Shown piece after piece: positions 1 through 5,392 of a stretch of 5,392 nt of DNA (the first letter of the stretch is position 1; each line of letters begins with the position of its first letter). The stretch is from Bacteroidales bacterium. Lineage in GTDB: Bacteria; Bacteroidota; Bacteroidia; Bacteroidales; UBA932. Location: assembly GCA_012513425.1 (NCBI GenBank), contig JAAZCF010000007.1:1-5392 (forward strand). The letters run 5' to 3'. The translations under genes were made by a program, and so were the position numbers. The notes beneath the pieces are model-generated. The model did not search any database and had not been told where the DNA came from. It worked only from the letters and a program-made list of their open reading frames with translations.

Positions 1-521
1 ATGTGGCAATGGATTCAGCCCGCACCGCGCTTCGTTTGGGTGCTGATGTGTCAATAGTATATCGCCGTACCGAAGCTGAACTTCCTGCCCGCAGAGAAGA
101 AGTTCATCATGCCAAAGAAGAAGGCATCAAATTTATGATGCTGTCTAATCCTGTTGAGATTATTGCCGACGAAAAAGGCTGGGTGAAGGCTATCAAATGC
201 ATAAGGATGGAACTTGGTGAAGAAGATGAAAGCGGTCGTCGCTCACCTGTACCAGTTCCAAATTCCGAGTTTGAAATAGAGGCTGATACTGTAATTATGG
301 CTTTGGGAACTTCTCCAAATCCCCTCATCGCATCAACTACTCCTGGATTGGAGACTAATCGCAAGGGTTGTGTGGTGCTTAATGAGCAAGACCAGACAAC
401 ACGAAAGGGCGTATATGCAGGTGGTGATGTTGTTACAGGAGCCGCTACCGTAATCCTAGCAATGGGAGCAGGTAGAAAAGCAGCTGCTGCAATCATTAGG
501 GACTTATCTAAACAAGAATAA
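1..521 (+). CDS. gltA: NADPH-dependent glutamate synthase small subunit-type flavin oxidoreductase (GltA/NfnB family), C-terminal part only
   Basis: This is the 3' part of a gene that begins upstream of the window; the first complete codon is at base 3 (GTG, read as an internal valine). The family uses FAD and NAD(P)H to pass electrons, either for glutamate synthesis or, as in NfnB, for ferredoxin:NADP transhydrogenation. The visible 172 residues start inside the NADPH-binding Rossmann fold: VAMDSARTALRLGA is what normally follows the GGGN turn. The pair RR (visible residues 21-22) in VYRRTEAELPARREE is typical for NADPH binding. ALGTSPNP (100-107) and GVYAGGDVVTGAATV (136-150) are the C-terminal FAD-binding elements, and the protein ends normally. 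Free-standing members have about 450-470 residues, so roughly 290 or more are missing. Bacteroidales also have a longer form fused to a dihydroorotate dehydrogenase electron-transfer-type domain; the missing N-terminus would decide. Family assignment is firm, exact physiological role is not. Confidence 0.9.
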   Translation, partial: VAMDSARTALRLGADVSIVYRRTEAELPARREEVHHAKEEGIKFMMLSNPVEIIADEKGWVKAIKCIRMELGEEDESGRRSPVPVPNSEFEIEADTVIMALGTSPNPLIASTTPGLETNRKGCVVLNEQDQTTRKGVYAGGDVVTGAATVILAMGAGRKAAAAIIRDLSKQE

Positions 522-523
522 AA

Positions 524-1258
524 ATGGGAGCTGGAAAGTGGATTTCGGGCGTATTGGGCTGGATAGTTCTCGGCCCTATAGGTGGTCTTGTCGGCTTTTT
601 GCTTGGAGCTGCAGTAGAGCTTGGCTCTGAGAGCGAAACTTCACACTCTTCCAGCAAAGAACAACAGATGAAAGGACAGAGAAACAGCTTTTTAATGAGT
701 TTGTTGGTGCTGTCCACTGCTGTTATCAAGGCAGATGGCCGGTTTGTAGTTTCAGAACTGAACTATGTAAAAAACTTTCTCAGGACCAATTTTTCTGAGC
801 AAGCTGCAGAACAAGCCAAAGATATCATCAAAAAGCTGATGGAGAGAGATATCAATATTTATGAAGTTGGATCTCAGATTCAAATGAATATGAATTACTC
901 TCAAAGGCTTCAACTCTTTCATTATCTGGTGGCTCTGGCTCAGTGCGACGGCCAAGTTGTAGCTCAGGAAATGGATGTGCTTAATGCTATTGCAGGAGCT
1001 ATTGGCATTTCTGCTCAAGATACCGCCTCGATAATGTCGATGTTTAAATATGACACTGAGTCTGCATATAAAGTTCTTGAAGTTAGCCATAGTGCTTCTG
1101 AAGAGGAAATAAAGAAGGCCTATAAGCGGATGGCATTGAAATATCATCCTGACAAGGTTGCTACTTTGGGAGAAGATGTACAGAAGGCTGCAGAAGAAAA
1201 ATTTAAAAAAGTGCAAGAGGCTTACGATATCATAAAGAAAGAGAGGAATATGGCATAA
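524..1258 (+). CDS. TerB-like and DnaJ-domain protein (DjlA-like co-chaperone)
   Basis: A 244-residue protein with three parts. Residues 6-34 are a hydrophobic glycine-rich segment (GPIGGLVGFLLGAA, GxxxG spacing) that could anchor it in the membrane. Residues about 55-175 look like a TerB/DjlA-type helical domain, with the repeated acidic signatures KADGRFVVSEL (69-79) and AQCDGQVVAQEM (139-150). Residues about 180-241 form a J domain with YKVLEVSHSASEEEIKKAY and the essential HPD tripeptide at 208-210 in KYHPDK. J domains stimulate the ATPase of DnaK-type Hsp70, so it should act as a co-chaperone, probably at the inner face of the cytoplasmic membrane. The order anchor-TerB-J matches E. coli DjlA, but orthology is not established. 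The start lies 2 nt after the upstream stop, implying co-transcription and perhaps translational coupling; no ribosome binding site is visible apart from upstream coding sequence. A terminator follows 25 bp after the stop. The client is unknown. Confidence 0.88.
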   Translation: MGAGKWISGVLGWIVLGPIGGLVGFLLGAAVELGSESETSHSSSKEQQMKGQRNSFLMSLLVLSTAVIKADGRFVVSELNYVKNFLRTNFSEQAAEQAKDIIKKLMERDINIYEVGSQIQMNMNYSQRLQLFHYLVALAQCDGQVVAQEMDVLNAIAGAIGISAQDTASIMSMFKYDTESAYKVLEVSHSASEEEIKKAYKRMALKYHPDKVATLGEDVQKAAEEKFKKVQEAYDIIKKERNMA

Positions 1259-1282
1259 CGTCCTTATTTATAGATATTTTAT

Positions 1283-1318
1283 AGTGGTACCCAGTATTTT
1301 TGGATACCACTTTTTTTT
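1283..1318 (+). terminator. Rho-independent terminator after the TerB/J-domain gene
   Basis: AGTGGTACCCA (1283-1293) pairs with TGGATACCACT (1301-1311) around the 7-nt loop GTATTTT. There is one internal C/A mismatch (1290/1304). The stem runs into eight T residues (1311-1318). It ends the left transcription unit and separates it from the kinase gene. Confidence 0.85.
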
Positions 1319-1330
1319 ATAGTAACTTTA
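1299..1330 (+). promoter_or_regulatory. Weak candidate Bacteroidota-type promoter for the kinase-LarA-gnd unit
   Basis: The primary sigma factor of Bacteroidota prefers TTTG near -33 and TAnnTTTG near -7. Here TTTG (1299-1302) lies 20 nt before TAACTTTA (1323-1330), which matches seven of eight positions. Transcription would then start near 1336, giving a leader of roughly 48 nt. A promoter is expected in this 125-bp gap because a terminator precedes it. Against this choice, the -33 element sits inside the upstream terminator hairpin. A TATAAT at 1365-1370 is an alternative, but it has no convincing -35 partner and lies very close to the start codon. Confidence 0.25.
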
Positions 1331-1383
1331 CAAGAGATTTTCGTTCATTTTTTATTAATAAATATATAATACTCTAGTATTTT

Positions 1384-2466
1384 ATGGCAACGATACAATT
1401 CAAACAAGGGTGCAAATATTCTATGTTGGTTCCTACCAGCATGGGTTTGCGCGTAACTCCTCCAAATGGTCAACCTATTCATTGCAGTGACAATCTAACA
1501 CTTTATGCAACAAGTGCAGAAACCAATGTAGCAAGTGTATCATCATATCTTGGTCTTCCAGTAAAAGTTCTTACAGCATTTGTCCAAGATAGTCCGTTTG
1601 CATCATTTATTAAAGCGAATCTTCGTAGTCGCGGCATGGACATTGAGGCAGTTGAAGTCCCTCAAGGCGGCCCTTGGGGCTATCGTCACCAAATAAATGT
1701 TGCTGACTGTGGATATGGCTCTCGTGGACCACGCGTATGGAACGATCGCGCTGGTGAGGTTGGCCGTACTCTTGATGTTAAAGATTTTGACTTGGATCGA
1801 ATCTTTGGTGAAGAAGGCGTTCAGTTGGTTCACCTTTCAGGTCTTATTGCTGCCCTCAGCCCACAAACTAGCAAATTCTGCTTGGAGATTGCCCGCGCTG
1901 CTAAAAAATATGGTACAAGAATCAGCTTTGACTTAAATTACAGGGCTTCTTTCTGGATTGGAAGAGAGCAAGAGCTTCACGATGCATTCTGCGAAATCAG
2001 CAGTATTGCTGATATTCTTATAGGTAATGAGGAAGATTTTCAACTTTGCTTAGGCATTAAAGGTCCTGATGCAGGAGGAAAAGATATTGCTGCAAAGATT
2101 GAGGGCTTCAAAGAGATGATTAAAAGAGTCAAAACACAATATTCAAATGCAACAGTATTTGCCACTACTCTTCGCCAAGTTAATCATACAAACTCTCACA
2201 ATTGGGGAGCTATTATGCTTGAAGGTGAAAACTGGCATGTTGTAGAGCCTCGCGAAATACATGTTCTTGACCGCATCGGTGGCGGTGATGCTTTTGTTGG
2301 CGGTATGCTATATGCGATGCTTCGTGGCTGGGAAAGTGAGAAATGGGTTCAGTTCGGTTGGGCTACAGGCGCTCTTGTTACTACTTTGCTCACAGATTAT
2401 GCTATTCCTGCCGATGAAGAGCAGATTTGGAGCATTTGGAAAGGTAATGCACGCGTAAAACGTTAA
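1384..2466 (+). CDS. PfkB-family carbohydrate kinase, 2-keto-3-deoxygluconate kinase-like
   Basis: A 360-residue ribokinase/PfkB-fold sugar kinase, somewhat longer than the usual 310-340. The C-terminal signature DRIGGGDAFVGG (296-307) carries the catalytic base, D302, and the GGGD anion hole; the GGGD form with preceding DR is common in KDG kinases. SGLIAALSP (152-160), FDLNYRASFW (182-191, with D183, N185 and R187) and ILIGNEEDF (211-219) also follow the KDG kinase pattern. The N-terminal sugar-binding region is divergent: the usual GE near the first strand is replaced by TSMGLRVTPPNG (18-29), and the usual GGAxANVA reads TSAETNVA (43-50). The substrate may therefore not be KDG; a gluconate or other aldonate kinase is possible. 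The ATG at 1384 fits the family N-terminus and has an AT-rich leader without Shine-Dalgarno. The LarA-family gene follows after 13 nt, so the two are almost certainly co-transcribed. Family is certain, substrate is not. Confidence 0.88.
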   Translation: MATIQFKQGCKYSMLVPTSMGLRVTPPNGQPIHCSDNLTLYATSAETNVASVSSYLGLPVKVLTAFVQDSPFASFIKANLRSRGMDIEAVEVPQGGPWGYRHQINVADCGYGSRGPRVWNDRAGEVGRTLDVKDFDLDRIFGEEGVQLVHLSGLIAALSPQTSKFCLEIARAAKKYGTRISFDLNYRASFWIGREQELHDAFCEISSIADILIGNEEDFQLCLGIKGPDAGGKDIAAKIEGFKEMIKRVKTQYSNATVFATTLRQVNHTNSHNWGAIMLEGENWHVVEPREIHVLDRIGGGDAFVGGMLYAMLRGWESEKWVQFGWATGALVTTLLTDYAIPADEEQIWSIWKGNARVKR

Positions 2467-2479
2467 TATTTACTTAGCC

Positions 2480-3760
2480 ATGTTGTACTACGCAAGAGGT
2501 TCCAAAACCGATAATATCAGCCCGGACGAAGTTCGCTCAATACTCAAAGAGGTATTTGATGGTATGGGCATAAAGAAAAGAGTGGTGGCTATCCCTCCTG
2601 ACTTTACTCGTTTTAATTCATATGCCGGTCCTATCACAGAGATGGCATATGATTATTTTCAAGATGCTCTTACTGATGTAATGCCTGCTCTTGGAACTCA
2701 CACTCCAATGACTGATGAGCAAATTAGTGCTATGTTTGGACATACTCCTAAAAACTTGTTTAGAGTGCACGATTGGCGCAACGATGTAGTCACTGTTGGT
2801 GAGGTTCCAGCAGAATATGTTGAAAAAATTTCTGAAGGTAAACTCAGTTATTCATGGCCTGCCCAAGTCAACAAACTTTTGTTGGAAAAAGATATTGACT
2901 TGATTTTATCCATTGGCCAAGTGGTTCCTCACGAAGTTATCGGTATGGCAAATTATACCAAAAACATTTTCGTAGGAGTAGGTGGAAGTCTTGGTATCAA
3001 TCGCAGCCACTTTATAGGAGCTACATATGGCATGGAACGCCTAATGGGTCGAGCTAAATCATCTGTTAGAGATGTAATGGAATATGCTCGCGAACATTTC
3101 ATCAAAGATTTGCCAATCGTTTATATTCAAACTGTTCTGGCTAAAAACTTCGACACTAACAAGATGGAGTTGAAAGGTATATATATCGGAAACGACTTTG
3201 AGTGTTTTGCTCGTGCCTCTCAGCTTTCTCTTGAAACAAACTTTATCATGGTTGAAAAACCAATCAAGAAATGCATCGTGTATCTTGATCCGAATGAGTT
3301 TAAGAGTACTTGGCTGGGCAACAAGGCCGTATATCGTACCAGAATGGCTCTTGCAGATGGAGCTGACCTTATAGTTCTTGCCCCTGCTTTACAGGAGTTT
3401 GGTGAGGATGAGGCTATTGACAAATTAATACGCAAATATGGATATAAAGGCACACCTGCTGTCTTGACGGCTACTAATGAAAACCAAGATCTTCAAGATA
3501 ATTTGGGCGCATCTGCCCACCTTATTCATGGTTCCAGCGAAGGTCGCTTCACCATTACATATTGCCCTGGAGATAAGGTGTCAAAAGAAGAAATTGAGGG
3601 AGTTGGTTTCCAATATCAGGCCTTGAAAGATGTTTTGGCTCAATATCCTATTGATAAAATGAAAGATGGTTGGAATCTCATGCCTTCTGGAGAAGAAGTA
3701 TACTATATCTCCAATCCGGCTCTTGGGTTATGGGCCCACCCTGACAGATTTAAAGACTAA
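2480..3760 (+). CDS. LarA-family nickel-pincer (NPN) 2-hydroxyacid racemase/epimerase
   Basis: A 426-residue LarA/DUF2088 protein, the usual length of the family. LarA enzymes use a nickel-pincer nucleotide to take hydride from C2 of a 2-hydroxyacid and return it on either face. The residues known from Lactobacillus LarA all have counterparts: D41 and R44 in PPDFTRF, H74 in LGTHTP, H151 in VPHEV, K161 in NYTKNIF (cofactor attachment) and H177 in RSHF (nickel ligand). The D-R, H-K and K-H spacings (3, 10 and 16) equal those of LarA D72/R75, H174/K184 and K184/H200. It should therefore be active if the cell makes NPN, which needs LarB, LarC and LarE; none is in this window. Characterised homologues include lactate, malate, phenyllactate and 2-hydroxyglutarate racemases and D-gluconate 2-epimerases. 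Placement between a KDG kinase-like gene and 6-phosphogluconate dehydrogenase favours a sugar-acid substrate. No Shine-Dalgarno precedes the ATG. Confidence 0.9.
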   Translation: MLYYARGSKTDNISPDEVRSILKEVFDGMGIKKRVVAIPPDFTRFNSYAGPITEMAYDYFQDALTDVMPALGTHTPMTDEQISAMFGHTPKNLFRVHDWRNDVVTVGEVPAEYVEKISEGKLSYSWPAQVNKLLLEKDIDLILSIGQVVPHEVIGMANYTKNIFVGVGGSLGINRSHFIGATYGMERLMGRAKSSVRDVMEYAREHFIKDLPIVYIQTVLAKNFDTNKMELKGIYIGNDFECFARASQLSLETNFIMVEKPIKKCIVYLDPNEFKSTWLGNKAVYRTRMALADGADLIVLAPALQEFGEDEAIDKLIRKYGYKGTPAVLTATNENQDLQDNLGASAHLIHGSSEGRFTITYCPGDKVSKEEIEGVGFQYQALKDVLAQYPIDKMKDGWNLMPSGEEVYYISNPALGLWAHPDRFKD

Positions 3761-3783
3761 TAACATATAATACCTCTATAAAT

Positions 3784-5235
3784 ATGAATAAAAAATCAGA
3801 TATCGGACTTATTGGTTTGGCAGTTATGGGTGAAAACCTTGTGCTCAACATGGAGAGCAAAGGTTTTACTGTAAGTGTTTTCAACCGTACAGTTGAAAAA
3901 GTTACAAACTTTATTAATGCCCGCGCCAAAGGTAAAAATATCTATGGTGCACTTACTATTGAAGATTTTGTGGCTTCTTTGGAGCGCCCAAGAAAAGTGA
4001 TGCTAATGGTAAAAGCTGGTTCAGCTGTGGATGCTTTCATTGACAAGCTGATTCCTTTGTTGGAGCCAGGTGACATCATAATTGATGGTGGTAACACACA
4101 CTTCCCTGACACAAATCGTCGTACAGAATATGTAGAGAGCAAAGGTCTCCTTTACATAGGAACAGGTGTGTCCGGTGGCGAAGAAGGTGCTCTTCATGGC
4201 CCATCGCTTATGCCTGGTGGCTCAAAAGCAGCATGGCCAATTATTAAACCTATTTTCCAGAAGATTTGTGCGCAAGTGTCTGATGGTCCTTGTTGTGACT
4301 GGGTTGGCGAAAATGGCGCAGGTCACTTTGTAAAAATGGTTCACAATGGTATTGAGTACGGCGACATGCAACTTATCTGCGAATGCTACCAAATCATGAA
4401 AGATTTGCTGGGTATGAGCAATGAAGAAATGTGCGAAGTCTTCACAGAGTGGAACAAAGGCGATTTGGACAGCTACCTTATCGAAATTACTCGTGATATT
4501 TTGGCATATAAGACTCCTGAAGGTGAGGCTGTCGTAGATTTTATTCTTGACACTGCCGGGCAGAAAGGAACCGGTAAATGGACCGGTATAGCAGCTTTAG
4601 ACCAGGGTGTTCCTTTGACTCTTATCTCAGAGGCTGTGTTCGCTCGTTGCTTGTCTTCTCAAAAAAATGAACGTGTGAAAGCTGCAGGCATTCTTGTTGG
4701 CCCTAAAGCCAGCTTCACCGGCGATAAGAAAGCCTTTATTGCAGATTTGCAAAAAGCTTTGTTTGCAGCAAAAATCATATCTTATGCTCAAGGTTATACT
4801 TTGATGAAGGTTGCGGCAACAGAGAATGGTTGGGATTTGAACTATGGTGGCATCGCTCTTATGTGGAGAGGTGGTTGCATCATTCGTTCAGTCTTCTTGG
4901 GTAAGATCAAAGATGCCTTTACCAACAATCCTGCTCTTGCCAATTTGATGCTTGATCCTTATTTCTGCAAGAAACTTGAGGATGCTCAGAAAGGTTGGAG
5001 AAATGTACTTGCAACTGCTGTTTTAAATGGTATTCCTGTACCCGCTCTCACAGCTGCTCTAACTTACTATGATGGCTATCGTTGTGAAAGAGTTCCAGCA
5101 AATTTGCTTCAAGCACAAAGAGATTACTTTGGAGCGCATACTTATGAGAGGACTGATCGCCCTCGCGGAGAGTTCTTCCATACAAATTGGACTGGTCATG
5201 GTGGAGCCACTATTTCCGGCACTTATACAGCATAA
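3784..5235 (+). CDS. gnd: 6-phosphogluconate dehydrogenase, decarboxylating, NADP-dependent
   Basis: Full-length 483-residue enzyme of the long (about 470-480 residue) type. It oxidises and decarboxylates 6-phospho-D-gluconate to ribulose 5-phosphate in the cytosol, producing NADPH. The Rossmann fold opens with IGLIGLAVMGENL (7-19, GxAxxG) and NRT (34-36), the arginine being the usual NADP 2'-phosphate contact. IDGGNTHF (100-107), GVSGGEEGA (128-136) and KMVHNGIEYGDMQL (184-197) give N104, S130, and the catalytic K184 and E191 with H187 and N188. QKGTGKWT (260-267) is the conserved substrate loop. R446 and H452 correspond to the residues that reach in from the partner subunit of the dimer, and NWTGHGGATISGTYTA is the normal C-terminal tail. 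No key residue is missing. It starts 23 nt after the LarA-family gene, without a Shine-Dalgarno sequence, and is the last gene of the unit. Unlike many bacterial arrangements, no zwf or pgl follows before the terminator. Confidence 0.97.
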   Translation: MNKKSDIGLIGLAVMGENLVLNMESKGFTVSVFNRTVEKVTNFINARAKGKNIYGALTIEDFVASLERPRKVMLMVKAGSAVDAFIDKLIPLLEPGDIIIDGGNTHFPDTNRRTEYVESKGLLYIGTGVSGGEEGALHGPSLMPGGSKAAWPIIKPIFQKICAQVSDGPCCDWVGENGAGHFVKMVHNGIEYGDMQLICECYQIMKDLLGMSNEEMCEVFTEWNKGDLDSYLIEITRDILAYKTPEGEAVVDFILDTAGQKGTGKWTGIAALDQGVPLTLISEAVFARCLSSQKNERVKAAGILVGPKASFTGDKKAFIADLQKALFAAKIISYAQGYTLMKVAATENGWDLNYGGIALMWRGGCIIRSVFLGKIKDAFTNNPALANLMLDPYFCKKLEDAQKGWRNVLATAVLNGIPVPALTAALTYYDGYRCERVPANLLQAQRDYFGAHTYERTDRPRGEFFHTNWTGHGGATISGTYTA

Positions 5236-5267
5236 TTTCTTTTCTTTAGAAAAAAAATTTTAATTTC

Positions 5268-5299
5268 GTGGAGATATAGCGATATGTCTCCACTTTTTT
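5268..5299 (+). terminator. Rho-independent terminator after gnd
   Basis: GTGGAGATATA (5268-5278) pairs with TATGTCTCCAC (5283-5293) in an 11-bp stem with a single T/G wobble. The stem closes a GCGA loop, a GNRA-type tetraloop, and six T residues follow (5294-5299). It lies 32 bp after the gnd stop and marks the end of the kinase-LarA-gnd unit. The preceding 5236-5267 is AT-rich and shows nothing else. Confidence 0.9.
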
Positions 5300-5322
5300 G
5301 GAACCTAATTAATCTATTTTAT

Positions 5323-5392
5323 ATGAAAAAATTAACATTTTTAACCATGACAGCGTTGTTGTTAGCTCTTTTGGGCTTCACAGCTTCTGCTC
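5323..5392 (+). CDS. N-terminus of an exported protein (signal peptide only, cut by the window end)
   Basis: The frame from ATG at 5323 stays open to the window edge and encodes 23 residues: MKKLTFLTMTALLLALLG followed by FTASA. This is a textbook Sec signal peptide, with two lysines, a hydrophobic core of about 14 residues and a small-residue ASA end suitable for signal peptidase I. No lipobox cysteine is visible, although one could follow just outside. The mature protein is not in the window, so no function can be given. The gene lies 23 nt after the terminator, on the same strand as gnd, and should have its own promoter; none with a good Bacteroidota consensus can be seen in the short gap. 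The leader AATCTATTTTAT is AT-rich and lacks Shine-Dalgarno, as for the other genes here. Confidence 0.75.
   Translation, partial: MKKLTFLTMTALLLALLGFTASA

Noticed and set aside
3..5. GTG at base 3 as a true start codon of the first gene.
   Set aside because: The codon falls inside the NADPH-binding fold, directly after where the GGGN turn should be, and the first two bases (AT) fit the end of an asparagine codon. The gene therefore continues upstream.
752..1216. Long open frame (154 codons) on the minus strand opposite the TerB/J-domain gene.
   Set aside because: The plus-strand frame has clear TerB and J-domain motifs. The antisense translation has no recognisable domain, is rich in F, S, I and H as expected from the complement of this gene, and has no separate expression signals.
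2261..2458. Hydrophobic 65-codon frame overlapping the 3' end of the kinase gene, resembling a small membrane protein.
   Set aside because: It lies wholly inside the conserved catalytic region of the kinase in another frame. Its hydrophobicity follows from the shifted reading of that sequence, and no independent leader is visible.
5236..5267. A-tract and T-tract stretch after gnd considered as a regulatory palindrome or attachment site.
   Set aside because: It is only low-complexity AT-rich sequence with poor symmetry, and the neighbouring hairpin already explains the end of the unit.
5297..5322. Bacteroidota-type promoter for the exported-protein gene (TTTG at 5297-5300, TATTTTAT at 5315-5322).
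   Set aside because: The spacing is only 14 nt, the -7 element has two mismatches and it abuts the start codon, so it is not credible as a promoter.

Overview
The window looks like chromosomal DNA of a Bacteroidota species, most likely of the order Bacteroidales. The evidence is a moderately AT-rich composition, TAA at all five visible stop codons, AT-rich leaders without Shine-Dalgarno sequences before the starts, and protein types common in that group. I cannot name a genus. All genes lie on the plus strand, and there is no sign of a mobile element, tRNA, rRNA or CRISPR.

Left unit (1-1318): the 3' end of a GltA/NfnB-type NADPH-dependent flavin oxidoreductase (glutamate synthase small-subunit family) is followed after 2 nt by a small TerB plus J-domain protein resembling DjlA. 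A hairpin with a T-tract closes the unit.

Middle unit (1384-5299): three tightly spaced genes (gaps of 13 and 23 nt) encode a divergent PfkB-family sugar kinase of the 2-keto-3-deoxygluconate kinase type, a LarA-family nickel-pincer hydroxyacid racemase/epimerase with a complete active-site set, and a full-length 6-phosphogluconate dehydrogenase. A strong hairpin terminator follows directly, so no zwf or pgl gene is joined to gnd downstream. The best biological idea here is that the three genes form an aldonate pathway. The LarA homologue could epimerise a sugar acid such as mannonate/gluconate at C2, the kinase could phosphorylate the product or its dehydrated derivative, and Gnd could oxidise 6-phosphogluconate to ribulose 5-phosphate. 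The families are clear from sequence; the pathway is inference.

Right edge (5323-5392): the first 23 codons of a further gene encode a typical Sec signal peptide. The mature protein lies outside the window.

The non-coding stretches are short (125 and 87 bp) and are largely explained by the two terminators plus AT-rich leaders.
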